Shown here: positions 16,243-26,700 of the stretch, one piece after another | How the letters are laid out: every line of letters starts with the position of its first letter | Position numbering within the stretch: position 1 is the first letter of the stretch | Assembly (NCBI RefSeq): GCF_002210295.1 | Contig: NZ_MWQH01000007.1 | Coordinates: 100,390-164,389 of the forward strand | DNA length: 64,000 nucleotides | Direction: 5' to 3' | Origin: Fibrobacter sp. UWB5 | GTDB lineage: Bacteria > Fibrobacterota > Fibrobacteria > Fibrobacterales > Fibrobacteraceae | Made by a program: the position numbers and the translations under genes | The notes under the pieces: model-generated | The model's database searches: none | What the model was told of the DNA's origin: nothing | Seen by the model: the letters and a program-made list of their open reading frames with translations, nothing else

Positions 16243-17461
16243 AACTGTAGGATTCGTTGATGCAGAGTTTCAATTGGGCGAAGTGGATGCCCTCTTCCTT
16301 GAGACAAGCCTGGATGGATTCGCGGTCGTCGAGTTCCACGGCGTCTGCAAGGCGGAGGAGCGTGCCGAGGCGGCCGCTGCGGTTCAGAAGGGCGTCCTGC
16401 ATTTCGTCATCGGCAGGAGCGTCGGGCAAGATGGTTTCGAGCGGGGCGCGCACCAAAGCGTCCATGCGGCTGATGAGGCCCACCATGAATGCCTTCGCGC
16501 AGAAGTCGTCGTTGTTTTCGTCGATGCAGCGGGCGAGGCTTTCCATGAACTTGGCGCGGTGGCTTGCGTTCTGGAACAAGGGCGATGCCTGCGGAGTCAT
16601 GCCGAGTTCCGGGCGGGCGTACAGCATGAGCATGAGCCATTCCTGAATGCGGCGCATGCCCACCCACACGATGGCATCCTTGACCGTGTCGATGTGGCTG
16701 TGCCTGGTCTGCGAGTCGGAGTTCACGAAACGGAGCAGGTTCTGGGCGATGTCTTCGTGCTTGGAGAGGCTGTCGCACATGTCTTCGAGAGAGGGCCTCG
16801 ACTTGATGCGGAGCAAGAGCTGCAGGATCGTTGCCGAGGTGGCGTCGATCTTGCGGCCGGTCACCAGTTCGGGCTTTGCAAAGAAGAACCCCTGGAAATA
16901 ATCGTAGCCGGCTTCTTCGCAGCGCTTGAAGGTCGCCTCGTCTTCCACCTTTTCGGCCAGGAGCTTGATGCCCATGGTCTTGAAGAAGATGGCGGCGGCG
17001 TTCATCGATTCCTGCGAGTTGTCCACCACGTCCATCTTGACGTAGCTGACGTACGGGAACAGCGGCTTGAATCGCGTGATGAATTCGTCGTTGAAGATGA
17101 AATCGTCGAGCGCCAGTTCGAAGCCCAGGGCCCTGTAGCGCTGGACGGCCTTGACAATCGCTTCGTCGACTTCGACGTCTTCAAGAACCTCGAGTACGAA
17201 GTACTTGGGGTTCAAAAGCCCGAACAAGTTGTCGAGCAGCATGTTGCGGCTGCAGTTCACGAACGCCTTGTTGTTTCCGATCAGGCGTTCGATGCCGATA
17301 TTGTTCAGCACGTTCTCGAGAACCTGCGCGGTGGCGAGAACGTCGCTTGCAATGATCGCGATGTCGCTTTCGGGCGAATCGCGAAACAGAAGCTCATACG
17401 CGTAAATCTTACCCTCGCGGTCGAGGATAGGCTGGCGTGCTAGATAGGCAAGTGTTTGCAT
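16226..17461 (-). CDS. EAL-HDOD signalling protein (YuxH type), EAL motif degenerate
   Basis: A 411-residue cytoplasmic protein. An EAL-like domain spans about 1-205 and an HDOD domain about 210-400 (LLRIKSRPSLEDMCDSLSKHED). The EAL signature position reads YELLFRD and the later metal-binding residues are reduced (LALDDFIFND), so c-di-GMP hydrolysis is unlikely. Such proteins usually act as scaffolds or signal adaptors. It starts 3 bp after hisG in one long operon. Confidence 0.85.
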   Translation of the reverse strand: MQTLAYLARQPILDREGKIYAYELLFRDSPESDIAIIASDVLATAQVLENVLNNIGIERLIGNNKAFVNCSRNMLLDNLFGLLNPKYFVLEVLEDVEVDEAIVKAVQRYRALGFELALDDFIFNDEFITRFKPLFPYVSYVKMDVVDNSQESMNAAAIFFKTMGIKLLAEKVEDEATFKRCEEAGYDYFQGFFFAKPELVTGRKIDATSATILQLLLRIKSRPSLEDMCDSLSKHEDIAQNLLRFVNSDSQTRHSHIDTVKDAIVWVGMRRIQEWLMLMLYARPELGMTPQASPLFQNASHRAKFMESLARCIDENNDDFCAKAFMVGLISRMDALVRAPLETILPDAPADDEMQDALLNRSGRLGTLLRLADAVELDDRESIQACLKEEGIHFAQLKLCINESYSFANEH

Positions 17462-17464
17462 GTC

Positions 17465-18304
17465 TTAAATACGAGCGCTCTTGATCCCGAACAGGAGAAT
17501 GCTGCGTGCGCCTGCGTCCCAGAGCTTGTCCATGATGGAGTTGGCTTCTTCTTGCGGGACCATGGCCTTCACGGAATACCATTCGCGGCCGTGGAGCTTG
17601 GTCACTGTCGGGGCGTCAAGACCCGGCGTGAGTTCGCATGCCTTCTGGAGGAGTTCGGCCGGGCAGTCATACTCGATCATCATGTAGGATTGGGCAACGA
17701 GCTTGCCTTCGATACGGCGGATCAGCGTGTTGACTTCTTCGAGTTCGGTCTTCTGCGGGTTGCAGAAGAGGGCTGCGTTGCTACGGAAGAGCGGTTCGCC
17801 CACAATGCGAAGTCCAGCCTGCTTGAGCGTGGTACCGGTTTCGACCACGTCGACAATGGCGTCTGCCACGCCGAGGCTCACCGAGATTTCGACGGCGCCT
17901 TCGAGCACCACGAAGTCCATCGGCTTCTTGTAGAAGCCTTCCACGATGTTCGGGAAGCTGGTGGCGATCGTAGAATTCTTGAGTTCGTCAAGAGACTGCA
18001 CCGGGCTTTCGTTCGGCACGGCGGCGCACATCTTGGAGGCGCCATAGGGCAAGTCGAGAACCTTGACGGCCGGGCTCTTGGCTTCGGCGTTGAAGTCGAT
18101 ACCCGTGATGCCGGCGTCGATAATGCCACGGCCCACGTACATCGGAATGTCGCTCGGGCGCAGGAAGAAGAATTCGATTCCGTTCTTCGTGTCGAGCTGG
18201 GTCAAAGTCTTGTAGGGCTTGGAGGCCTTGTAACCGCAAGCCTTCAGAAGTTCCTGGGTGGGCTCAAAGAGCATGCCCTTGTTGGGGAGAGCGACCTTAA
18301 TCAT
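17465..18304 (-). CDS. hisG: ATP phosphoribosyltransferase (long HisG)
   Basis: A 279-residue enzyme for the first step of histidine synthesis. It has the PBP-like catalytic core (ALPNKGMLFEP start, DIPMYVGRGIIDAGITG, and a DAIVDVVETGTTLKQAGL PRPP loop) and a C-terminal regulatory domain of about 75 residues, so it is the long, HisZ-independent, histidine-inhibited form. Its start overlaps the hisE stop by 4 bp. Confidence 0.93.
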   Translation of the reverse strand: MIKVALPNKGMLFEPTQELLKACGYKASKPYKTLTQLDTKNGIEFFFLRPSDIPMYVGRGIIDAGITGIDFNAEAKSPAVKVLDLPYGASKMCAAVPNESPVQSLDELKNSTIATSFPNIVEGFYKKPMDFVVLEGAVEISVSLGVADAIVDVVETGTTLKQAGLRIVGEPLFRSNAALFCNPQKTELEEVNTLIRRIEGKLVAQSYMMIEYDCPAELLQKACELTPGLDAPTVTKLHGREWYSVKAMVPQEEANSIMDKLWDAGARSILLFGIKSARI

Positions 18305-18561
18305 AGTTTAGCGTACACTTCTTCGAGGGTGAGACCTTTTTCGGCCATCATAACGGCCACGTAGTAAAGAACCTGCGAAAGTTCGAGGCACTGGGCGTCG
18401 CGGCTTTCGAAACGTGCAGCCATCCAGCTTTCAGCGGCTTCTTCTACCAGCTTCTTGCCGATGCCGTGCGGACCCTTCTTGAACAGTTCCGTTGTGCCCT
18501 TACCTTCGGGCATATCCTTTTTGCGCTGGCAAGCCAGTGCGAACATCTCTTCAAATGTCAT
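18301..18561 (-). CDS. hisE: Phosphoribosyl-ATP pyrophosphatase (HisE)
   Basis: An 86-residue enzyme for step two of histidine synthesis. MazG-like features are visible: KKLVEEAAESWMAA and the later E-x-x-D-type helix (ELSQVLYYVAVMM). The start at ATG 18561 has AAAGAGG upstream; a longer open frame to 18663 lacks an SD. It is a stand-alone domain with no HisI fusion. Confidence 0.92.
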   Translation of the reverse strand: MTFEEMFALACQRKKDMPEGKGTTELFKKGPHGIGKKLVEEAAESWMAARFESRDAQCLELSQVLYYVAVMMAEKGLTLEEVYAKL

Positions 18562-18604
18562 AATGGACCTCTTTAATTTTTTCAGAGGTAAAGATAGAAA
18601 ATCT

Positions 18605-19693
18605 CTAGTTTTCCACCATGTTGCGAATCTGGTTCTTGCCCTGATTCTTTGCCGAAACGACAAGCTCGTCTACCCGGAATAGCAACTGCTTGACATCGGA
18701 TGCCGATTTTGAATTGCAGGGGAGAAGCCCGCCGCTAATGGTGAGTTGCAGTTCCGGGTGTTCTTCGAAGGTAATCTGGCGCACTGCCTTGCGAATGGAT
18801 TCAACCTTTGCGTACGCTTCTACTTCGGAACCGGCATTAATGAGATAGATGAATTTTTCGCAGCCGAAACGGGTGACAATTTCGCCCGTCGTCTCGTCTT
18901 CGCTCTTTTGGATGAGCTTGCCGACGGTGCAGATGACGGTATCGCCAAAGGTGTGTCCGTACTTGTTGTTAATTTGTTTAAAATTGTCCAAATCAAACAT
19001 GGCGATAAAGTAGTCGTTGCGGTGTTTCCAGACGGTTTCTTCGAGGAACTTGAGCAAGTACCTGCGGTTGTAAAGGCCGGTAAGGGAATCCCTGACTGCC
19101 AGGTAGTCGAGTCGCGCCACCAGTTTTTCGCTTTTTTCGCGTTCCTGCACATAGGACATGAGCGAGAACGAACCGACGGCAAAAAGCGTGATACCGGTCA
19201 GGATGTGGGTGACCAGAATATCGAGGAAGGCTCCGTCGCGGTCGAGCGTGGTGTAGAGCATGTCCGGGTTTTTCCAGGACAAGTAGATAATGGCGGTCTG
19301 GATCAACAGCGAAATGGTAAAGGAAATGTTTTTGGCGCGCCCGCGGACCGCAAAGGCGATCAGCGCAAGCGAGGTGATGCAGTAAAGCGGCATGCCGCTC
19401 GTGATACCGCCGCAGAACAGGAACAGCATGGGCATCAAGAAACAGCTGAGCGCACAGCACATGACCAGGTAACACTGGTTATAGAGAGACGTTCTTACGG
19501 CGACAAAGGCAATAATAAAGCAGAGCAGGGCACAGCCGAGACTGGCGAGGGACGCCGAGAAGTTCAGTCCCTCGTAAATGGTGAAGATGGCGGAGCAGGT
19601 TGCCACTACGGTAACAACCACCAAGATCGACCAGAACATTTTTCGTTCCAGTGTATCTTGCGCTCCCCAAAAGTCCTTTAGAAACTTGATCAT
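18605..19693 (-). CDS. Membrane GGDEF protein with degenerate active site (GCEKF)
   Basis: A 362-residue protein with about six membrane segments (residues 17-185) and a GGDEF domain from RDSLTGLYNRRYLLKF. The signature loop reads RFGCEKFIYLI, so the second Gly and catalytic Glu are replaced by Cys and Lys. Cyclase activity is therefore doubtful, and a c-di-GMP-binding or scaffold role is possible. The fold-defining motifs DLDNFKQINNKYGHTFGD are intact. It lies upstream of hisE on the same strand, 43 bp apart. Confidence 0.85.
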   Translation of the reverse strand: MIKFLKDFWGAQDTLERKMFWSILVVVTVVATCSAIFTIYEGLNFSASLASLGCALLCFIIAFVAVRTSLYNQCYLVMCCALSCFLMPMLFLFCGGITSGMPLYCITSLALIAFAVRGRAKNISFTISLLIQTAIIYLSWKNPDMLYTTLDRDGAFLDILVTHILTGITLFAVGSFSLMSYVQEREKSEKLVARLDYLAVRDSLTGLYNRRYLLKFLEETVWKHRNDYFIAMFDLDNFKQINNKYGHTFGDTVICTVGKLIQKSEDETTGEIVTRFGCEKFIYLINAGSEVEAYAKVESIRKAVRQITFEEHPELQLTISGGLLPCNSKSASDVKQLLFRVDELVVSAKNQGKNQIRNMVEN

Positions 19694-19854
19694 AAACGCT
19701 ATAATTCAAATATACTCCATTATGTGTAAATTAGTATACGTAAAACGGCATTTTATAACTTATTTTTTGATGTCTTTGCCACCTCAGGCGGCAAGTTATT
19801 ATATTTCAGTTGACGCCCAAAACGGCAAATACCCATTTTTTTGCAGGTTTTAGT

Positions 19855-20364
19855 ATGGAACTTACACCACTGGATATCCGAAATCAGAACTTCCACAAGA
19901 AAAATTTCGGTGGAATCGATCCTGAAGAAGTCAAGGCATTCTTGGAAACAGCTGCCAACGCATTCGAACAGATGTCCAGAGACAAGACCGACCTTACGGA
20001 ACGCCTGAAGGTTGCCGAAGAACGCGTGAATTACTACCGCCAGATCGAAAAGACGATCCAGGATGCCGTCGTCACCATGCAGAAGACGGTTGACGAAGTC
20101 AAGGCCACCGCCGAAAAGGAAGCCGAAATTATCGTTGCCGAAGCGAAGGCAAGAGCGGTCCGCGAGGTGGAGTCCACCAAGAAAGAGGCCGAAGAGCTCC
20201 GCATGGAAATCGAACAGCTCAAGCAGTTACGTACAAACTATTTTATTCGTTGCCGCGCCCTGATTAGGGGCCAGGAAGAACTCTTGACGGCCATGGAAAA
20301 TGACCAGCGCATGCAGGAAGAGCTGAAGGCTCGCCCGGCAGCACCGGGTAACGTGCTCGCCTAG
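19855..20364 (+). CDS. DivIVA-domain coiled-coil protein
   Basis: A 169-residue cytoplasmic protein. The N-terminal DivIVA signature is clear (LTPLDIRNQNFHKKNFGGID, then EEVKAFLE), followed by a long charged coiled coil to about residue 140 (ATAEKEAEIIVAEAKARA). The family marks curved membrane or division sites or organises the envelope. The start was set at ATG 19855, where the conserved domain begins; the SD is weak. It lies 6 bp before the DUF167 gene. Confidence 0.85.
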   Translation: MELTPLDIRNQNFHKKNFGGIDPEEVKAFLETAANAFEQMSRDKTDLTERLKVAEERVNYYRQIEKTIQDAVVTMQKTVDEVKATAEKEAEIIVAEAKARAVREVESTKKEAEELRMEIEQLKQLRTNYFIRCRALIRGQEELLTAMENDQRMQEELKARPAAPGNVLA

Positions 20365-20370
20365 TACCTT

Positions 20371-20592
20371 ATGAGAATAAACATCAAGGTACATGCCCGG
20401 AGCAAGCGCGAAAGCGTGACGGAGCTCCCGGACGGAAGCTACAAGGTCGAAGTCAAGGCTCCTCCGGTCGATGGAGCGGCGAACGAAGCCATCTGCGAAC
20501 TCCTGGCCGAGCATTTTCATGTGCATAAACGGGATGTTTCGGTGGTTTCGGGGGCTACAAACAACAAAAAAATAGTGGAAATTATAAAATAG
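20371..20592 (+). CDS. YggU/DUF167 family protein (UPF0235)
   Basis: A 73-residue protein with the complete DUF167 fold: KVHARSKRES at the start, VKAPPVDGAANEAICELLAEHF in the middle and a final VVSGATNNKKIVEI. Function is unknown across bacteria. In many genomes it sits beside division or DivIVA-type genes, as here. Confidence 0.9.
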   Translation: MRINIKVHARSKRESVTELPDGSYKVEVKAPPVDGAANEAICELLAEHFHVHKRDVSVVSGATNNKKIVEIIK

Positions 20593-20617
20593 GGCCGGTA
20601 GCGGTCCTTTTTTTATT
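20592..20617 (+). terminator. Terminator of the DivIVA-DUF167 unit
   Basis: GGGCCG/CGGTCC stem with GTAG loop followed by seven T. Confidence 0.75.
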
Positions 20618-20652
20618 TATCTTAAGAGTGCTAAGAAGGATGTATTGGGCAA

Positions 20653-22839
20653 ATGAAAGCTGCTCTTAAAAAATTACTTGATTTTGAAAACGGGTCTAGC
20701 TTAAAAAGCGTTCTGCTGCTGATTGCCGCAGGTCTGCTGTTGAATATCATTCCGGCAAAGATTGCGCTTGCGTTGCACTTGCCTCTCTTTTTGGACTGCT
20801 TGGGAACGATTCTGACCGCAATGCTCGGCGGAAACCTTCCGGCAGTCATAGTCGGTTTTACCTCGAATGCGATTAACGGTATTTCGGACCCTGTGACCAT
20901 GTTCTACGGGGTGATCAGTATTTTTATTGCAGCCCTTGCAACATTCTTTTACCACCAGCGCTTTTTCAAGAACATTCCGCGCCTGTTTGTCGTGATCCTT
21001 TCGTTTGCCTTGATTGGTGGCGGAATCGGATCTGTATTTACCTATTTCCTGTACGGATTCAATTTTGGCGAAGGCTTTTCGGCTCCGTTCTCGATTGCAT
21101 TCCACGAAGTCCTTGGCTGGAGCAAATTTACTTCGCAGCTTTGGGCCGACATTGTCCTCGACTTCTTCGACAAGGGTGTTGTCGTTATCTTTGCGGTGTT
21201 CCTTTTCCGCTTTATTCCCCGCGTTATCAAGAACCATCTGAACAAGGTGGTCCTGCGTGTCAATAGCAACGATGTCATGAAAAAGATGGTACGCTATTCC
21301 TTGCTGCGCAAGGTGGTGTACATGGTGATCTTGGCCGAGGTGCTCTTGGGAGGCCTCGCTTGTACGATCGGATTTTTCCTTTACCGCGAAAACTCCGTCA
21401 ATAGCTTTATCAGTATTGCACAAGGTGTGACCAAGGCGGCGTCGACCGTGATTAATCCTGAAAAGGTCGAGGATTACATCAACCGTGGCTACGAAGTGGA
21501 TGACTACGGTTTTGTGCGGACGGTTCTTGGTTCTATTCGCGAAAGCTTCCCGCAGACCAAGTACCTGTACGTGTACCAGATTCGTCAGGACGGGTGCCAT
21601 GTGGTGTTCGATTTGGATACCGATGGCGAACCGGGTGGTGCTCCGGGCGACGTGGTGGAATTCGACCCGAGCTTTGAACCGTATTTGTCGACTCTTTTGG
21701 CCGGCGGCGAGATTGAACCGATTATCTCGGATGACAAGTACGGCTGGCTGTTGACCGTTTATAGACCGATCCGCAATTCGTCGGGCAGGACGGTTGCTTA
21801 CGTGGCGGCGGACATCTCGATGGAAAACATTATCCGCGACGAAGCCATATTCTTTATCAAGATGCTTTCGCTGTTCTTTGGTCTTTCGATTATCATCATG
21901 AGTATCGTGCTTGAACTCGTGAAGCGCGGCGTGGTGATCCCGATGAACCAGATGTCCTTGGCCGCCATGAAGATTGCCGCCAATACGACGCGTGCCAGCA
22001 TGCTCGAAACCGAAAAGGTGGACCTCGAAAGCATTCGCGACAGCGTGGAACGCCTCGGAAAAATCGGGGTGCGCACGCGAGACGAAATCGAACACCTGTA
22101 CGAATCCATCTACACGATGGCGAGCGATACTTACAACTTTATCCAGCGCGTTCAAGAACAGAACGAACGAATCCAGCGAATGCAAGAGATTATCATTATG
22201 GAATTCGCTGAAGTGGTTGAAGCGCGCGACAAGAGCACGGGTAACCACATTAAGAAGACGGCTGAATACGTGGAAGCGATTGCCCGCCAGCTCAAGACAG
22301 AAGGCAAGTTTGCGGATGTGCTCACGGATGCCTATATCGAAAAGCTCAAGCGTGCCGCTCCGTTGCACGATATCGGTAAGATTGCCGTGTCTGACTTGAT
22401 TTTGAACAAGCCGGGCAAACTCACCGACGAAGAATTTGCCATCATGAAGAGCCATACCACCGAAGGTTGGAAGATCCTGGTGAAGATGGTCGAAGATGCA
22501 GGCGATACCATTGATGCAGACTACCTGAACGAATCGATCGATATGGCGCATTACCACCACGAAAAGTGGGATGGTTCGGGCTACCCGACCCACATTAAGG
22601 GCGAAGACATTCCGCTGTCTGCAAGAATCATGGCCGTGGCCGACGTGTTCGACGCCCTTGTGGCCGAGCGCGTGTACAAGAAGCCCTTTACCTACGAAAA
22701 GGCGATGGCGATTATTACCGAAGGTGCGGGCAAGCACTTTGACCCGGATGTCGTGGAAGCCTTTACGCATATTTCGGAAAGACTTTACGGTGCAAGAACC
22801 AAGTTGCCCCCGCAGCCTGAAGAAGGTTCTAATAGCTAA
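20653..22839 (+). CDS. Membrane HD-GYP c-di-GMP phosphodiesterase
   Basis: A 728-residue protein. Residues 1-200 form a polytopic sensor resembling ECF-S/MASE folds (NAINGISDPVTMFYG). A second membrane pair frames an extracytoplasmic Cache-like domain at about 235-410. A HAMP-like linker leads to a C-terminal HD-GYP domain with HDIGK near residue 571 and HYHHEKWDGSGYP later, then AVADVFDAL. All metal residues are present, so it should hydrolyse c-di-GMP. It has SD AAGGATG-like sequence and ends 13 bp before a flavodoxin lipoprotein. Confidence 0.9.
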   Translation: MKAALKKLLDFENGSSLKSVLLLIAAGLLLNIIPAKIALALHLPLFLDCLGTILTAMLGGNLPAVIVGFTSNAINGISDPVTMFYGVISIFIAALATFFYHQRFFKNIPRLFVVILSFALIGGGIGSVFTYFLYGFNFGEGFSAPFSIAFHEVLGWSKFTSQLWADIVLDFFDKGVVVIFAVFLFRFIPRVIKNHLNKVVLRVNSNDVMKKMVRYSLLRKVVYMVILAEVLLGGLACTIGFFLYRENSVNSFISIAQGVTKAASTVINPEKVEDYINRGYEVDDYGFVRTVLGSIRESFPQTKYLYVYQIRQDGCHVVFDLDTDGEPGGAPGDVVEFDPSFEPYLSTLLAGGEIEPIISDDKYGWLLTVYRPIRNSSGRTVAYVAADISMENIIRDEAIFFIKMLSLFFGLSIIIMSIVLELVKRGVVIPMNQMSLAAMKIAANTTRASMLETEKVDLESIRDSVERLGKIGVRTRDEIEHLYESIYTMASDTYNFIQRVQEQNERIQRMQEIIIMEFAEVVEARDKSTGNHIKKTAEYVEAIARQLKTEGKFADVLTDAYIEKLKRAAPLHDIGKIAVSDLILNKPGKLTDEEFAIMKSHTTEGWKILVKMVEDAGDTIDADYLNESIDMAHYHHEKWDGSGYPTHIKGEDIPLSARIMAVADVFDALVAERVYKKPFTYEKAMAIITEGAGKHFDPDVVEAFTHISERLYGARTKLPPQPEEGSNS

Positions 22840-22852
22840 ATAGGAGAACACA

Positions 22853-23746
22853 ATGTTCCATCATTTCAGATTGACTGTTGCCGCCATGTCTGTATTGGCG
22901 GCCTCGATGGTGTTTACCGCCTGCAACGAGAAGGAATCCAAGCCGGAGCCCAAGGCCGAAGTGGCTGAGGTGGCAGTACCCGCTCCTTCGAAGTCGGTGG
23001 TGGTGTATTACTCGCAGAATGGTGCGACCAAGAAAGTCGCTGAAATTTTCACGAAGGCAAGGAACGCCGATGCCGTGGAATTGAAACTGGTGACGGCTTA
23101 CCCCTCGACCTACGACAGCACCATTGCCGCGGTGAAGGCCCAGCGCGATACCAAGCAGTGGCCCGCCCTTGAAAATGCGAAGGTGGACCTGGCCAAGTAC
23201 GACACGGTTTACTTGGGTTACCCGATTATGTTCGGTAGTTTTGCTCCGCCGATTTACACCTTCCTCGATTCGAACGACTTGAGCGGCAAGGTGGTGGTTC
23301 CGTTCTGCACGTACGGTAGCGGTGGCCGCAAGGCTTCTGCCGAAGAACTCAAGACGCTTGAACCGAATGCGAACGTGACGCTTGCTTACGGAATTTCGAA
23401 CAAGCGCGTTACCGCCGAAAATGGTGCCGAAGTCGCCGCGGGTGAAGTTGAAACCTTCTTTGGAAACCTGGAAGCCGGCAAGACCGATGAAATGCTGATG
23501 GGCGGATTTTCGGAGCAGCGCCCGCTTGCTGCAGAAGATTCTGCCGTATTTGCCGAGGCGACCAAGGACTACGCTTATTTGGGACTCAAGCCGCTGAGCG
23601 TGTCGACCCAGGTGGTGGCCGGTACGAATTTCCTTTTCGTTTGCGAAATGAAGGCCTTCGGTGGCCCGGCTGTCCAGACCAACGTGAAAATCTTCAAGCC
23701 GCTCCCCGGGAGGGGCGCGCCTGAACTGATCGTGGTCGAGAAGTAA
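22853..23746 (+). CDS. Flavodoxin-family lipoprotein
   Basis: A 297-residue exported protein with lipobox VFTAC near residue 24, then a flavodoxin-like fold: VVVYYSQNGATKKVAEIF (phosphate loop) and YLGYPIMFGSFAPPIYTFL. A further 90-residue C-terminal domain ending LIVVEK resembles a carboxymuconolactone/cupin-like add-on but is not identified. It probably binds FMN and acts in envelope redox. SD TAGGAGA. It is likely co-transcribed with the HD-GYP gene and convergent with metH. Confidence 0.85.
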   Translation: MFHHFRLTVAAMSVLAASMVFTACNEKESKPEPKAEVAEVAVPAPSKSVVVYYSQNGATKKVAEIFTKARNADAVELKLVTAYPSTYDSTIAAVKAQRDTKQWPALENAKVDLAKYDTVYLGYPIMFGSFAPPIYTFLDSNDLSGKVVVPFCTYGSGGRKASAEELKTLEPNANVTLAYGISNKRVTAENGAEVAAGEVETFFGNLEAGKTDEMLMGGFSEQRPLAAEDSAVFAEATKDYAYLGLKPLSVSTQVVAGTNFLFVCEMKAFGGPAVQTNVKIFKPLPGRGAPELIVVEK

Positions 23747-23747
23747 T

Positions 23748-26700
23748 TTACACCTTCACGTGGAAGTAGTCGATTTCGGGGTGGCTGATGTAGAGGCCGC
23801 TCACGGAGGCCTGCGGGTACATGGCGCCGTTTTCGGTGAGGCTGATGCCTACACTGTTGAAGTCGATGAGTTTTGCGACGTTGAAGATTTCCTTGATGTT
23901 CGGGAGCACGGGATAGCCGACGGCCGGGCGGATGCCCTTCCAGTTGTTGGTGCGTTCGAGTTCCTTGCTCAAGTATTCAGCGCCGGCTTCGGCCAGGCGG
24001 TCGGCGACAGTCTGCATCAAGAGAACGTCGTAGTCGCTGCCGCCCTGTTCGGCTTTCAGTTTTTCGAGGCGCTTGACGAAGGCGTCGCTTACGGTGACGG
24101 CGAAGGCGCCCACGATGTCGCGGAATACATCTTTACCGGCGGGAGCGGCGAAGACGCTTGCGGTGTTCGCATTTGCAGGGACTACGTAGTCGCAGAGGGC
24201 GAGGCAAGTGCCTTCGGGATTCTGCTGGCGTGCCGTGGCGACTTCGACAAGGTCGGAGTCGGTGCCGGTACGGCCCGTGTTGAACCTGATGGAATTTTCC
24301 GTACCGGCGGCAGGGTAGAACGCCTGCACGGCACGCAATGCATATTCGGGCTTCGTGAGCGACTTGATGAGCGCTTCGGCATCGGCCTTGAGCTTCTTGG
24401 CTTCTTCCTCTTCGGGCTTGATTTTCCAGGTGAAGAAGAAGTATTCCCAGCTGATAAGCGGGATAACTTTTTCGAGCGAAATCGGCGGGAGCTTGCTTTC
24501 GCCCATGAACGGCGGTTCCACGGGCTGGTACTTGCTCCAGTCGCATTGGTAGCGGCGTTCTTCCGGAGTCTTTTCGGCTGCGGCCATGGCGCTTGCGGCT
24601 TCGGTCTGGATGCCGTTTTGCTTGTCGCGAATGCGCTGCTGCTCTTCGCGGTTTTCTTGAACGGTCTGTTCGCTAGTCGCCGGATCCAAAAGCTTTTGCA
24701 CGAGGCCCGGGTTGCTGGCGGCATCGCGTACGTGGAATACGGGGCCATCGTAGCACGGGGCAATCTTTACGGCGGTGTGCGTGGGCGAAGTCGTTGCGCC
24801 GCCGACGATAATCGGAATGCGCTGGCCTGCATCCTGCATGGCCTTTGCCACCGTGCACATTTCTTCAAGCGAGGGCGTAATCAGTCCGGAAAGGCTCAAG
24901 ATGTCGGCCTTGTTTTCGATGACCGCCTTCACAATCACATCTTCGGGAACCATCACGCCGAGGTCCACCATTTCGTAGCCGTTACAGGCCATGATCACGG
25001 AGACGATGTTCTTACCGATATCGTGCACGTCGCCTTTGACGGTGGCAATCACGATTTTGCCGCGGCTCGATGCGTTGGCATCCTTGCCCGCCTCGATGTA
25101 GGGCTGCAAAATTTCCACGGCCTTCTTCATGGTACGTGCGGTTTTGACCACCTGCGGCAAGAACATTTTGCCTTCACCGAAGCGACGACCGACTTCGTTC
25201 ATGCCGTCCATGAGCGGGCCAGAAATAATTCCCACCGGGCTATCGCCGCGGTTGATGAGTTCCATCAGGTCGGGCTGAAGCGTTGTAGAAGTTCCTTTAA
25301 GGAGAGCTTCTTGCAGGCGTTCTTCGGGCGTCGTGGGCTTTGCGTCTGCGGCGGCGTTGGCGCCGTCGTCAGATGAGCTGCTGGCACCTGTGCTCATGGC
25401 GAAAATTGCCTTCGGATCGTACTTGGTGCCCGCTTCCTTGGCGGCTGCGGCGGCTGCGGTCATGCGGCTTGCAATTTCGATGAGCGCTTCGCTGGCATCC
25501 GGTTCCGTGTTGTAGATGACTTCGGTAATGGCCATGCGAAGTTCCAGCGGAATCGTCTTGTATTCGATAATTGCGCTGGGGTTCATAATGGCCATGCCCA
25601 TGCCGTTCGGAATCGCGTAATGCAGGAACGTGGTATGCATCGCTTCGCGCAGGTAGTTGTTGCCGCGGAAAGCGAAGGAAAGGTTCGAAAGACCGCCCGA
25701 AATGCGCACACCGGGCAGGTTGTCCATAATCCAGCGGACCGCGCGGATAAAGTCGATGGCGTAGGCGTTGTGCTCCGCCATGCCGGTTGCGACTGTCAAA
25801 ACGTTCGGGTCGTAAATAATGTCTGAAGGATCGAAGCCGAGCTTTTTGACCATGATGTCGTAAGCGCGGGCGGCAATCTGCACGCGGCGCTCGTAGTTGG
25901 TGGCCTGACCTTCTTCGTCGAAGAGCATCACGATGACGGCACCACCGAGGCGCTTGATGGTGAGAGCATGTTCGATAAATGCTTTTTCGCCCATCTTCAA
26001 GGAGATGGAGTTCACGATGCACTTGCCTTGGGCGCACTTGAGGCCCGCTTCAATCACTTCGAAACGGGAAGAGTCCACCATAATCGGCACGCGGCTGATA
26101 GCCGGGTCCGAAGCGAGCAGGTTCAAGAAGGTCTGCATTTCGGCGGTAGCGTCCAAGAGACCGTCGTCCATATTCACGTCGATTACATCGGCGCCGTCTT
26201 CGACTTGCTTGCGGGCGATGTCGAGTGCTTCTTCGTAATTCTTTTCATTGATGAGGCGGAGGAACTTTTTGGAGCCTGCCACGTTGCAGCGTTCGCCCAC
26301 CTTCACAAAATCTTCGGCGTTGCAGCTGTCGGCACCATTGCTCGGGCGCACCTGTTCCTTGAACAGCGGTTCCAAACCGGCGAGGCGGAGCAGCGGGCTT
26401 GTGGCGTACTTGGGCGCGGGCTTGCGACGTTCGTAATCGGCGGGCAATGCGTCAAGCATCTTGCGCATGGCGGCGATGTGTTCCGGTGTGGTACCGCAGC
26501 AACCGCCAATCATGTTCACCAGCTTGTCGTCCAGGTACACGCCCATGAGTCGCACCATGTCTTCGGGCGTGTCATCGTAACCGCCGAACTGGTTCGGGAG
26601 ACCTGCATTCGGGTGGCAGCTAATGTAGCAGGGCGCGACCTTGCCCATACGGCGCAGGTAGGGCACCATACCGTCGGCACCGAGGCCGCAGTTGAGACCG

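Noticed and set aside
16229..17443. 404-codon open frame opposite the EAL-HDOD gene
   Set aside because: Shadow; composition rich in Val/Glu/His with no domain, while the other strand has clear domains.
20701..22851. 716-codon open frame opposite the HD-GYP gene
   Set aside because: Shadow of the real gene; no signal peptide or motif.
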